From: Cladorrhinum sp. PSN259 | Lineage: Eukaryota > Ascomycota > Sordariomycetes > Sordariales > Podosporaceae | Assembly (NCBI GenBank): GCA_033725935.1 | Contig: MU867132.1 | Coordinates: forward strand, 1 to 64,000 | Direction: 5' to 3' | Length of the DNA: 64,000 bases | Part shown: positions 36,456-46,500 of the stretch, piece after piece | Position numbering within the stretch: position 1 is the stretch's first letter | How the letters are laid out: each line of letters opens with the position of its first letter | The notes under the pieces: model-generated | Seen by the model: only the letters and a program-made list of their open reading frames with translations | Databases searched by the model: none | What the model was told of the DNA's origin: nothing | Translations under genes and position numbers: made by a program

Positions 36456-36936
36456 TGGCTGGTAAGTGTTATTTTTGAGGGAAAGGGGGAGTGTGTAGGT
36501 GAGAGACGGGCTTACAGTGTTGATGATGAAGGCCAAGCAAGGATTGAAATGCCGGTTGGAACTTTTGTTTATGAGCAGTTTGGTTTCAAGAGTATCCTAT
36601 TCACTCTTTTTCAATTTAGTTTGTTTTCTTTCTTAAGTTTGTCTTGATATCCTTTTCAGGACTGGGAATGGTCATGGATGAGAGTGCATATAATTCATGA
36701 AATATTTCCATATCGGGATTGATTCCGATTGATGCATATCTTATCAATCACCTAAATGCAACCATTTGACGTCGTCACACTTCCGACTTTAACGCCGAGC
36801 TGCATTTCCCAATTCAGATGGATCAAGAAATCCAGCTCCGAAATATCCGCCGCCATGCAACAACAACAACGACATAAATTTCCTGTCTTGCCGGTCGAGA
36901 CTTGAGTAGACTTGAAGGAACGGGTTACTTATCATT
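36456..36936. promoter_or_regulatory. Shared promoter region of MTQ1 and AIM32
   Basis: About 480 bases between divergent starts of two mitochondrial-protein genes. I see no additional gene. A bidirectional promoter is likely from the geometry. Confidence 0.55.
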
Positions 36937-38048
36937 ATGACCGTTATTCGGCGACTCGGACAGGCATGCGTTAGGCCAACGTTCGCCCTCAGAACGTTTG
37001 CGACCAAAGCGCCCTCCTTCCCAACTATACCCACTTGCCCATCACCAACATGTTCTTGCGCGCCCACCCCTGAATTCCCCCCAGGGTTTGAAATTGACCG
37101 CAAGACCAATATAAACGGCCTCATATCCAATTACGCCCAGCATGTCCTCGTTTGCACGGGTAAAGATAACTGGCCATCGCGCATCGAGGATGACAACAGT
37201 GGCGACAACCTGGCAGCCGACTTGCGCGAGCTAGTAGGTCGTGGAGGACAATATAGCGATGTATGTCTCCCGCCTTTCAGAGCTGCACAACATTGTCGCT
37301 AACTTCTCCTTCGGTTCAGCCATTCCACAATATCTCAGTCCTCAATGCCTCCTTCCCCTCGTCGCCTGCTCCGAAATCCCGCCCAGAACTGCAAACAACC
37401 TCGGCATACCTCCTTCCAGACTTCAAATATGTACCTTTCCTTCCGCGCGTGTCGTTTGATAGTGTTGAGGCTTTGGTGAAGGGATATCTCTTGCCCGAGA
37501 AGCTAAACCCAATGCACGATGGACTGTCACCAATCCACAGGGACAGGTTACTGCGCCAGCCGGCCTATCAGAACATCTTATATGGCGTGAAGGATGTGGA
37601 GGATGTGGTGGTGCTGATTTGCGGACACGGAGGCCGAGACCAACGGTGTGGTATCTACGGACCTTTATTGAGAGGAGAGTTTGAGAAGAGATTACCAGAG
37701 CAGGGGCTGGATGTACTGACGGGGCCAGTGGAAGTTAAAGAAGAGGAGTTGAAGGCTTTAGGAGAAGGTAAAAGCGCAAAAGAGAAGAGCAAGCCGACGG
37801 CGAGGGTTGGGCTGATTAGCCATATTGGAGGCCATAAGTTTGCTGGAAATGTGATCATTTATTTGCCGCCTGGGTTGAAGATAGACACGGGAGAGCCGCA
37901 CCCGTTACGAGGTCACGGGATCTGGTACGGTAGGGTTGAGCCTAGACATGTAGAGGGTATCGTTAGTGAGACTATTTTGAAAGGCAAGGTGATTGAGGAG
38001 TTATTCAGGGGTGGAATCAAACAGCATGGGGAGATATTGCGGTTGTAA
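36937..38048 (+). CDS. AIM32: Aim32-like mitochondrial thioredoxin-fold [2Fe-2S] protein
   Basis: Aim32 is a thioredoxin-like ferredoxin in the yeast mitochondrial matrix and intermembrane space, linked to redox quality control of import. Exons 36937-37260 and 37320-38048 give 350 residues. The start MTVIRRLGQACVRPTFALRT is Arg-rich without acids, as for a matrix-targeting sequence. A sucrase/ferredoxin-like domain follows. VLICGHGGRDQRCGIYGP contains the Cys-x8-Cys pair, and SHIGGHKFAGNVIIY supplies the His-rich C-terminal motif. These Cys and His residues are the ligands expected for this family. The C-terminus, GIKQHGEILRL, is close to the usual end. The gene is followed 130 bases later by CYC2 on the same strand. 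Confidence 0.87.
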
Positions 38049-38180
38049 TTCAGTTACCGGATATAAGGATTCGGTTAAATGCATCAATTGCACGGATCAG
38101 TTCCGAGATATGTCTCAATCTGAATCAAGAATTGGCTTCATTGTCGTCTCTTACACAACGAAACTTTGCGTTTTCAGGAA

Positions 38181-39473
38181 ATGTCACAAAATCTTGTGCT
38201 CTCGGCCTCTCGCCTGGCGAGCAGGGGCCTAATAGGTCGAGGCACGAGAATACAGACATTCCCGGCGCCACAATATCACCGTCAACTTCATGCTTCGATT
38301 TCATTGCATCGCCAACCGTCTCAACTGGGAGGCGAGGGCGAGCAAACTAAGCAAAAGAAGACCAACCTTCCTAAGAAAACGATCTTTTCTGCCCTAGCTT
38401 TCTTAGCAATTGCGGTTATTGCAAGTGATCCAGTATCACTATATTTGGAATTTTCAGCGCCACCCCTCTCTCAAGTTAGATTCAAACCCTTCAAAGTCGT
38501 CGCCCGTGAGCAAATATCATCAACAGCCTTCATCATCACTGTTCAGCCCCAGAGTTTACCATGGAGCCTAACAACCCAAAGAGAGGTCATGAAAGAATTG
38601 CTTCGCCGCGGTGTCTGGGCGGTTGAGATTAAGCAGCCGCAGCTGCAGGTCGCTCGCGACTACACGCCGCTGCCGCCCCTTACTCCTCAGGAGGAGGAGG
38701 ATATGATAGAGAAATACCAGTTGCGCTTCCTCATCCGCCGCCTGAAAAACGGTGAAGTGAGCACCTACATCAGTCGTTTGCAAATCGGGGACCAGATCGA
38801 GCTGCGCGGTCCAAAGCTGGGTTTCGATATAAACGCAAGGCTCGGGGATTATGGGAACAAGGTGGTGTTCACAGCCGGAGGGACCGGCATTGCCTCTGCT
38901 CTCCAGGTCGCAAAGACTGTTCTTGATTCTCGGGATAAGAACGACGAGTCTAGGTGGGTCACTATCCACTGGGACAACCGCCGCCGTGAGGACTGCGATG
39001 AGACAAACCAAATAACACGGATGCTGAACGACCTGAAAACTCACTACGGGCCTGAGCATTTTCAGTATATCCGCCGGGTTGACAACGAAGGAATCATCGA
39101 TTCCGGACCACCATTCCCAGCCGGTAATTCTTATTCAGAAACAAGCACTTCAGAGGAGTGCATATACCACTCGCCCACGAAGCTCATCACGTCGCCCGCA
39201 GAAGACCCAGAAACCATGGACATTACTCATGAGCTTGACCGCCGGTTGATGCGAGATAATACTCCATTTCAACCCCCTCCAAAATGCCAATGCCCCGGCA
39301 AGAATGGCAAGAATCTTCATATAGTTTCTGGCCCCGATGGTTACATCGAATACTGGGCGGGCACGAAGATTTGGGCTGGAGGAAAGGAGTTACAAGGCCC
39401 CGTTGGGGGTGTTCTAGGCGTGGTGCAGAAAACGAATGCAGATCTGGGGAACGCCCTTGTTCTGAAGATGTAG
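38181..39473 (+). CDS. CYC2: Cyc2-like mitochondrial FAD oxidoreductase
   Basis: Cyc2 is an inner-membrane flavoprotein that reduces haem for attachment to apocytochrome c in the intermembrane space. The single exon encodes 430 residues. The N-terminus is basic (SRLASRGLIGRGTRIQ), followed by one membrane helix at about residues 70-90 (IFSALAFLAIAVIAS). The ferredoxin-reductase-type FAD domain has the RxYT motif (ARDYTPLPP). The NAD domain has KVVFTAGGTGIASALQVA. A Cys-x-Cys pair (KCQCPGKNG) lies near the C-terminus. The ATG at 38181 is the first in frame. The upstream bases end in CAG just before GAAATG, so a 5' exon is conceivable, but none is needed. Confidence 0.85.
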   Translation: MSQNLVLSASRLASRGLIGRGTRIQTFPAPQYHRQLHASISLHRQPSQLGGEGEQTKQKKTNLPKKTIFSALAFLAIAVIASDPVSLYLEFSAPPLSQVRFKPFKVVAREQISSTAFIITVQPQSLPWSLTTQREVMKELLRRGVWAVEIKQPQLQVARDYTPLPPLTPQEEEDMIEKYQLRFLIRRLKNGEVSTYISRLQIGDQIELRGPKLGFDINARLGDYGNKVVFTAGGTGIASALQVAKTVLDSRDKNDESRWVTIHWDNRRREDCDETNQITRMLNDLKTHYGPEHFQYIRRVDNEGIIDSGPPFPAGNSYSETSTSEECIYHSPTKLITSPAEDPETMDITHELDRRLMRDNTPFQPPPKCQCPGKNGKNLHIVSGPDGYIEYWAGTKIWAGGKELQGPVGGVLGVVQKTNADLGNALVLKM

Positions 39474-39648
39474 AGACATTGAGTAAAGTTGCGATCTGAC
39501 TTCTCAACCCCTTCATCACGACGTTTCACTTAGTATACGGATATGATCCACAGACATTGGGCATGATATTCCCACAGACTTCGTACCTTAATTTTGCAAC
39601 AGGCATAATGTCTGGCACGAAATCTATCCTTATACATACTTAGAAATC

Positions 39649-40425
39649 TCAATACGGTACCGACCGATCCTTCTTGTGCCTATCGCGGTTCCCGTCCCTT
39701 TCCCTTTCCCTATCCCTATCTCTGCTCCTGCTACGGCTTCTCTCACGTCGTTTATCATCGCGACGCTCTCGTTGATCATATCGCCTATGATGTGGGCTAC
39801 GACTCCTGAGACGATGATGCCGACGGTCTCGCTCCTTAGCATCTACCGAACCATCTCGTCTGCGGTCTCTACTCCGATCCCGATTGCGGTTATGATTGCG
39901 ATCTTTCTCTCTCTCCCTATCCTTGTCCCTACTCCTGCTTCTATGCCTTTTTGAATGATGTCGCCTGTCCGAATCTCGGTGCCTGTGCCTCTCTCTATCC
40001 TTCCGAGAATCATCCCTGCGAGCAGCTTGCCTATCCCCTGGAACATCTTTGTCGCTAGGTGCAGCTTGTCGATCTGCAACTTTCGAAGCCTCTACCGCGA
40101 TAGCATTGGCGCCAGAAGCATCTCGGTTCGGGACAGGCAGTCCCAAGGCGCGCGCAATCGCATCCTCCTCGGCTTCCTTAATCTTACGGATCTCTTCCCG
40201 GCGCTCGCGAGCAGCTCTTTCCTCTTCTGTTTCGTTCGAGTCTGCCACTGTGGGGTCAGACTTGGCGTACCACGTTAAATCTTTGCCTTTTGCCCAGCGG
40301 CCGATGGGTGCCTTGACGCTGTGGCCTAGATAGTTTTCTCGGTGGGCTGAAGTCGCGACATCGTCCCAGGAAAAGTTGACACCGCCGCGAGAGCCTGTTT
40401 TGCGGACTGTGGATAGGAGGTCCAT
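39649..40425 (-). CDS. MMTAG2-like protein with Arg/Ser/Asp-rich tail
   Basis: This 258-residue protein starts MDLLSTVRKTGSRGGVNFSW, followed by DDVATSAHRENYLGHSVKAP and GRWAKGKDLTWYAK, the conserved N-terminal block of the multiple myeloma tumour-associated protein 2 family (kinase-phosphorylated domain). A coiled charged segment (EEERAARERREEIRKIKEAE) follows. From about residue 140 onward the protein is almost entirely Arg, Asp, Ser, His and Lys (SRSRDKDREREKDR). Such RS/RD tails are typical of splicing-associated nuclear proteins. No intron is needed. It is divergent from MED6, with about 320 bases between the starts. The specific role is unknown in fungi. Confidence 0.8.
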   Translation of the reverse strand: MDLLSTVRKTGSRGGVNFSWDDVATSAHRENYLGHSVKAPIGRWAKGKDLTWYAKSDPTVADSNETEEERAARERREEIRKIKEAEEDAIARALGLPVPNRDASGANAIAVEASKVADRQAAPSDKDVPGDRQAARRDDSRKDRERHRHRDSDRRHHSKRHRSRSRDKDREREKDRNHNRNRDRSRDRRRDGSVDAKERDRRHHRLRSRSPHHRRYDQRERRDDKRRERSRSRSRDRDRERERDGNRDRHKKDRSVPY

Positions 40426-40741
40426 AACGGATTGTTCTGGTAATTTTGAGTGTAGATGGCGGGTGTTTGACTCAGTTAGAGGTTGATGTTTGTCTGGTGT
40501 TCTTGGAGAGGTAGTTGAATGGAGTGCATGTCCAAAGAGAGGTCCAAAGTTGGTACGTACCTTTAAGTGCCATGACATTGCCAAGACCGCTGACCCTTGC
40601 AGTGTTTGGGGAAGTGGGGCATTTCGAACCCCAACTTGAACCATCCATCTCCCACCTGCAGCTTGACGATTTAACAAGAGTTGAACTTCGCAACCCCCAT
40701 CATCAACCGCTCCTCCACACATCCTCATAATCGTCATCAAA
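40426..40741. promoter_or_regulatory. Bidirectional promoter of the MMTAG2-like gene and MED6
   Basis: 316 bases lie between divergent start codons. Both genes are nuclear and RNA-polymerase-II related. No other element is recognised. Confidence 0.5.
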
Positions 40742-41830
40742 ATGCCAGCCGAACAGCCACTCGATGAAATTGGGTGGAATGACAATCCATACGAATTTGA
40801 AGGAGGCATTCACAGCAACACGATTCTCTACTACTTCGCTAAATCACCATTCTACGACAAGACATCCAACAATGAAATAGTCTTTCAACAAGGCCTCAAC
40901 AACCCAAATATGCTCCAATTCTTGACCACGCGAGAGCTATTCGAGGGCCGTCTCCGAACAATGTCAGGCCTTGAATTTATTGTTGCCCAAGAACCAGCCG
41001 AAACAGGTCCAGGAGCAGGCACGGGAGTCTGGGTCATCAACAAGCAGACGCGCCGCAAGAGACAAGGCGAAGAAGACGAGATTATCGTGCACTCTGCATA
41101 CTTTATGGTCGACGATCGATTCCACATGGCCCCAAGTCTATCAGACGTTCTAAGCATGCGAATTGTAGGCAATCCCCGTTCCTCCCCGCGCTCTTTACCC
41201 TCAGTTCCTCCCAGCTAACCCTCAACTCCCCAGGCACACATCTCCGAACGAATCTCTCAAATCCTCCCACTAGCATCCAAAGCCCAAGACTGGTCCCCAT
41301 CTCTCGGAAGAGTCTACAAAAAACCACTCCCAAAGAAAGACGACAAAAAAGACAAAGACAAACCCTCCCTGACCGGCTCCACTCCCTCGGCATCTGCAGC
41401 ACCTGAACCTCCCACCACCACGAAGCTACAGCTCCTTCATCAAGACCCAACCGAAGATGATCCCTCGGCCTGGATATTCGACGAAGCACTGTCGATCCAC
41501 GAGAAGAGCGGCGACCAGTACATGGATGAGAACCCAATTACAGGCACCCCCGGCGCGTTCATTCTTAGTTCGACGGGAAGACCAAAAGTGAATTTAGTTG
41601 CTCCTCCATTGCAGCCTGGAAAAACTTTGCCTTTGGGACTAGGCGGACCTGGAGGGCTGGGAGTAGGAGGACCGGCTGGGAGGTTGCCTGTGTTGAATAC
41701 CAAGGTGGCGCAGGTGACTGATAACCCCGTGAGTGCGAAGGCCACTAAGAGTCCCAAGACTCCTGGTGGTGACCGGCCGGGGAAGTTGAAGAGGAGGAAG
41801 AGTAGTAAGGCTGCGGTTACGCCTTCGTAG
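40742..41830 (+). CDS. MED6: Mediator complex subunit 6
   Basis: Med6 is a head-module subunit of Mediator and is required for activated transcription by RNA polymerase II. Exons 40742-41164 and 41234-41830 give 339 residues. The N-terminal Med6 domain begins PLDEIGWNDNPYEFEGGIHS and continues ILYYFAKSPFYDKTSNNEIV, then GLEFIVAQEP. The second exon starts AHISERISQILPLASKAQDW and ends in a Pro/Gly stretch and a Lys/Arg-rich tail (GKLKRRKSSK). The donor GTAGGC is less usual, but the phase is correct and the joined sequence runs on into the expected helix. It is convergent with the snoRNA host region. Confidence 0.92.
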
Positions 41831-42283
41831 GCAGGCTTGATTGAGAGGGGAAATTACGTTATGGGGGGGTGAGAAAGAGAAAAGGGAGGTCAGAGTGGAT
41901 TATGTCTTTATGGCGTTGAAAGTGTTTTTTGAGTCTTTATATGATACCCTGAATTATGGTTTGGATGAATCGAGGGGTTGAAGTGAACGAATGTAACATC
42001 ATATATTTCACGGACAAGAGACGCAAACTCGCAGTGTTTCTATACCAAAGGGTGAAGTGACAAAATGGATATTGGGCATAAACGGACAGGAAGCAATGTT
42101 ATCACAAGTAAACACCGTATCGAATGATTTTATTGGCAGAGCTATTTCATTCGTTTCCTGATCATGATCCAAGATGAGGATGCCTACAAAACCATGCAAT
42201 ACCTTAAGGCACAGTTAGCAATGTGTTCCTGTTAACGAGCCACGATAGACAGAATCCCAGCAATGGTTTTCTTTTCCTTTAAT

Positions 42284-42370
42284 TCAGAAAAAAGAACAAT
42301 GTATAGGTGTAAGATTAAATCATAAAAAAAAAGATTTCATAAACAGCCTCTCTTTCGAGAAATTCATCAT
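42284..42370 (-). ncRNA. U24: U24-like box C/D snoRNA, copy 5
   Basis: It lies in predicted intron 5. Consensus C box ATGATGA at 42370-42364 and D box CTGA at 42287-42284. Flanking CTTTTTTCC and GGAAAAG can form a terminal stem. D' guide AGAGGCTGTT is present. The D guide keeps the 11-nt core only, with ACCTATACATTG instead of ACCTACATTG. Confidence 0.82.
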
Positions 42371-42602
42371 GGAAAAAAGAAGAAAAAAGTCATTGATGGG
42401 AAACAACACTGGAAAGGTGGCGGGTGTTCTTACCTGATATTTGAAGGTTTCCTGTTGATGACGACACGAGGAGACTGAGCACTCATCTCATGGTTTGCGG
42501 ATCCGATGAGAGGAAGAGAGCGCTAAAATAGAACTTATCAGCAAAATCTGCGAGCAGTATTGAATGGTTGATAAAGTAAGAGTAGTAGGTAGTCTTTTGA
42601 AA

Positions 42603-42688
42603 TCAGAAATAGAACAATGTAGGTGATGTGTTTGTAATCATTGTGTAAAACAAATCATAAACAGCCTCTTACGAGAAATATGCATCAT
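42603..42688 (-). ncRNA. U24: U24-like box C/D snoRNA, copy 4
   Basis: It lies in predicted intron 4. D box CTGA at 42606-42603, full 16-nt D guide and 10-nt D' guide. The C box is ATGATGC, as in copy 2. C' box ATGATT. Confidence 0.82.
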
Positions 42689-42896
42689 GTAGAGAAAATA
42701 GAAATTGTAAGTGAGAAGCACTGCGGAAGCCAAAAGGTTCTTACCTTTTGGAGAAGTTTCCTCATGTTAGTGAGAGTACAATTGACTCTCTATGATCAAT
42801 GCCTGAATATGAAAATCTGATGAGAGCTTGTGTTAGCAAGCTCTGTGAGCGATATTTGCATGGCCGATAATGTAGAAGTAAGGAGTCTTCTGTGGA

Positions 42897-42972
42897 TCAG
42901 AAATAGAACAATGTAGGTGATGGTTTGTAATCATATTGAATCATAACCAGCCTCTTGCGAGAGAATCATCAT
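42897..42972 (-). ncRNA. U24: U24-like box C/D snoRNA, copy 3
   Basis: It lies in predicted intron 3. Consensus C box ATGATGA at 42972-42966 and D box CTGA at 42900-42897. It has the full 16-nt D guide. Its D' guide reads AGAGGCTGGTT, with one substitution that shortens the contiguous rRNA match from 10 to 8 nt. Confidence 0.84.
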
Positions 42973-43137
42973 GTTGGAAGCAAACTGAAGTTGAAGAAAT
43001 GTATAGGGTTAAAACATACCGATAGCCACAACTGCCAACTGGAAGGAGAGGCAATGAGACTGATGGCTTATGAGTAAAGTTAGCCACATGAAACTGACCA
43101 ACATGAAACAAAAGATAGAGTATGGTGAATGCCCGAA

Positions 43138-43223
43138 TCAGAAATAGAACAATGTAGGTGATGTGTTTGTAATCATTATTGAAAATAAATCATAAACAGC
43201 CTCTTATGAGAAATATGCATCAT
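43138..43223 (-). ncRNA. U24: U24-like box C/D snoRNA, copy 2
   Basis: It lies in predicted intron 2. D box CTGA at 43141-43138. The D guide ACCTACATTGTTCTAT is 16 nt and matches conserved LSU rRNA. The D' guide is AGAGGCTGTT and the C' box ATGATT. The C box reads ATGATGC instead of ATGATGA, a change in the last base. It is nearly identical to copy 4, which suggests recent duplication. Confidence 0.82.
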
Positions 43224-43399
43224 ATAATGGCGCACTTAAAAAGGGGGCGAAAGCTTGGAAATACACATACCTTGAACATGAATACCTCAAAATGCGAAAC
43301 TGGGTCGGAAAATAAACAAGGGGTATAATACTGAAAACAACGTTAGCCAGACTGAGCAAAGCCGTTGATTGAACAGGTAGAAAAGTTGATGCTTTACTC

Positions 43400-43478
43400 T
43401 CAGGAAAGAACAATGTATTTGGTGTTTGGTAAAATCATCAAAAAGATTCATAAACAGCCTCTTGCGAGAATTCATCAT
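43400..43478 (-). ncRNA. U24: U24-like box C/D snoRNA, copy 1
   Basis: It lies in predicted intron 1. C box ATGATGA at 43478-43472 and D box CTGA at 43403-43400. The D' guide AGAGGCTGTT is present. A C' box is recognisable as GATGATT. The D guide carries the conserved TACATTGTTCT core (11 nt) but diverges upstream of it (AAATAC rather than ACCTAC). This unit is one of the two with a shorter rRNA match. Confidence 0.82.
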
Positions 43479-43593
43479 GTCATAGCAGGAAAAATGAAAG
43501 AAAGGGGAGGGGGGAAACATACTTTGTACAGTACATGAAACTCCAAATAAGAAGAACAGACAAGAAGTATTTTGTCTCTCAGCTTGTATATCA

Positions 43594-46500
43594 TCACTCG
43601 ATTACCCATCCCTTTCCCGGGACCTTGCGTTGCTTCACTTTCCTTGCGGGCAATGGCCATCCAAGGCCACCACCAGTCTCGGCACGGATGTATGGAATGA
43701 CCCAAACCTCCTTGGTCTTGCCATCCGCGCTCTCTGAGCCCTTGACCTCCTTGATCGGCTTGCCATAAGTGATCAACGGAGTTCCCTTGGCAAGAGAGGC
43801 AACTTGCCCTGGAGTCAGGTCCGTCAAGGCATGCATGCGCGTCTTGGGCTTCTTCTGCCCGCCAGCGCCGGTGTTGGCTGTCTTCTGGAGATAGGCATAG
43901 CAGATAAACTCGGGGCATTCGTCCAAGCTAAGGTGCGCCAGGGGAGAGGATGGATGAATGTATACGAGCTTGTCGAGAAGATCCTCAACCTTTTGGTCGG
44001 CATCAAGGGGGATGAGCGGGATGTATGGAACATCAATCGCACGGCGGGGCTTGCGGTACATCTCGGGCGGATTGGGAGCCTTATCGGCACGAATGGCGAT
44101 TTGGTCGATGAAGCCCGCAGCAACCATCTGCTTGAGGGCTTGGACCTGCTTGGGAGAGGGAGGATCCAGTTTCTCGGGAAGCTTGAAGTTGGCAAACGCA
44201 GGGATATTTGTCTTAAGGAGGTTGGCAATCTGAGATTGCAACTGGCGAATTTCCTTGAGGATTTTGTATCGGACAAAATGGGTCTCACACCATGCTTCTG
44301 TGGGTTCATGGGCGAACTCGCCAACAACCTGTAACAGTTTGATGGCATCGGACTTGTCATCAAGGAAGCAGAAGTTCTTGTGCACAGCATTGTAGGCCCG
44401 CCGGATTCTAGCCCGCTTGTCTTCGGCCATGACATCCTCGTTTGTACGGTAATCACCATTCTCCTCCTCAGCAGCGGGAATGGCTTGGTGCTCGTTGACA
44501 AAGATCTCTCCAGCAGATAAGGCAGCCACCAAAGCAATGGTGTATGGTAGGCAGTCATGAAGATGACCAACCAGCAAAATACGAGAGAAGCGAGGTGACA
44601 AGGGAAAGATAGACATTGTTGATCCGATCTGTGTCACTTGCCCGCTTGATGAAATGGCAGAAAGATAGGCTAAAAGCTTCTCAGCCTTGACAAGGCTTTG
44701 CCGGTCTGGAGGAGTAGGAAAGGGAAAGTTGACAACGTGCTGAAGGTTCATTGACTTCAGTTGCAACACAACTCCTTCGATGGGCATGCGTAGGAGCTCT
44801 GGGTCAGAGAACTGAGGGAAGTCTCTCTCGTAAACAGCCGAGGAGTACATTCTCCAGCAGTGGCCTGGACCGGTACGACCGGCACGACCAGCACGTTGTT
44901 GCGCGCTGGCCTTGCTGATCCAGTCAATTTGGAAGCTCTGAACTCCGGTCACGGGGTCATATCGCCGCTCTTTTGATCTTCCGCAGTCAAAGACATACCG
45001 AATGCCTGGAATAGTCAAACTCGTTTCTGCAACGTTGGTCGACAGGATGATCAGACGTGCGCCTCCCGGAGGAGGCTCGAAGACCTTCATCTGTTCCTTT
45101 GTGGGAAGCATGGAGTAGAGAGGAAGGATGTGCATCCGTCTGGGTCCGGTGCCTGACTCTTCGTCTTCAATCTCGAAGTCTTTCTCCTCTGCCTCTTCGT
45201 CAGAAAAGGAGTCGATGTCCTCGTCCTCGTCCATGTCGTGAACAGCACGATCATCGAAATCACCAAATTCGATGTCTTCAGCCTCAACAGGAGCTTCATT
45301 CGCAGAAATCTGAACCTTGGGGCCAGCTGCAGAGCTCATGCCGCCGCCGAAAGCGTCCTTTAGTCGCTTGCTCAGCTGAGTGATCTCTCCCTGGCCGGTG
45401 AGGAAAACAAGCATGCCGCCTGGCGGAAGCTTTCGGTGACCTCTGCTGATCTTTCGGAAGACATCGTCGACATAATCGTGGCGTGTCTTGCGTGCAAAAT
45501 GGATTGTCACATCGTGTTGACGGCCCTCGACGTCAATGACTCGTGGCGGGCTCTCAAATAGCGAGGTGTTCTTGGTGAACTCCTCCACGCGAAGAGTAGC
45601 GGACATGATGATCAGCTTAAGAGGCTTCACGGAGGGATCCTCCTTCGCCAACTCTGCCCTCAATCTAACAACTCTGCTAAGCATGGCAATAAGAATATCC
45701 GTGTTTACACTCCTTTCGTGGGCTTCATCGATGATGATAGCGGAGTACTTTTTGAGTGCAAAATCTTGAGCCGCCTCACGAAGGAGGACACCATCTGTCA
45801 TGAACTTGACAGCAGTGTTGGGATCTACGGTGCCCTCAAAACGGATTTGGTAGGCCACAGTATGAGAGAAGTCTCCCATTTCTTGGGCAACACGCTTTGA
45901 CATACTGACAGCAGCAACACGTCTTGGTTGTGTTACGCCAATCATGCCAGGAGTAGGCCCCTTGGGGTCACCGTATCCAGCCTCGAAAAGAAATTGCGGT
46001 ACCTGTGTGGTCTTTCCGGAACCAGTGGCACCGCATATGACAACCACATCATTGTCATGAATAGCCTCCATGATTTTGTGTTCCTCAGCCACCACAGGGA
46101 GCTTGTAACGAGCTTCTTGGATTCCAGGATCTCTGGTTACATTGACGGCATATGCCTTTCTCGTGATATTTTTGGTAGGCTGCAACTCAATTGGCAGGGC
46201 GTCTTGCTCAATGGGTCGTGGTTTGAAATTTGCTGGCTTGGGAATGTCGAGGATGGCCGAAGTATTTGGTGTGTAACCCAAAGCTTCGTTCCGTTGTTGG
46301 TGCGCCCATGCTTTGAAAGCCGATGATCTCTCTTTTGTATGTTCTTTGCCGTTATCATCCTCAGACTCAGAAGCAGACACGTCATCGGAGTCACTTCCAT
46401 CGTCATCCTCTTCCTCATTATCGTCTTCATCTCCGGAGCCCTCTTCGCTGTGTTCGCTTCCAGCCTCACTTGCGTCAGACTCCTCAGAATCCTCATCGCC

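Larger units (their letters stand above)
42105..43593 (-). other. Spliced 3' UTR of ECM16 acting as host of five snoRNAs (predicted)
   Basis: On the minus strand, five introns can be drawn after the helicase stop codon: 43522-43331, 43270-43039, 43019-42817, 42744-42523, and 42433 to about 42203 or 42184. Donors are GTATGT or GTAAGA. Acceptors follow GGCTAAC or TTGCTAAC branch sites in at least four cases. Each intron holds exactly one snoRNA-like unit. The exons between them are 60, 19, 72 and 89 nt and have no sustained coding frame. An AATAAA lies at 42134-42129, so the transcript probably ends near 42105. The first donor is 71 nt past the stop, leaving almost no room for a separate promoter. 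A separate non-coding host with a promoter inside the helicase ORF is the alternative. Acceptor choices for the second and fifth introns are ambiguous. Confidence 0.65.

Noticed and set aside
36456..36536. Extra 27-residue N-terminus on Mtq1
   Set aside because: The extension begins at TTG and contains a GTAAGC..ACCAG intron-like stretch; no ATG supports it.
38166..38180. Start of CYC2 five codons earlier
   Set aside because: The upstream codon is TTG, not ATG; the first ATG in frame is 38181.
39676..40333. Plus-strand open frames rich in Pro, Ile and Ser opposite the MMTAG2-like gene
   Set aside because: They are the antisense of the repetitive Arg/Asp/Ser codons of the RS tail.
42280..43480. 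CRISPR array or transposon direct repeats
   Set aside because: Units are eukaryotic snoRNA-like, with different spacers of 240-320 nt that contain splice sites, and there are no terminal inverted repeats or transposase.
43287..43520. A 77-residue open frame on the minus strand across the first snoRNA unit
   Set aside because: It crosses a predicted exon-intron border and its codons are fixed by the snoRNA boxes and guides. No codon conservation pattern or domain.
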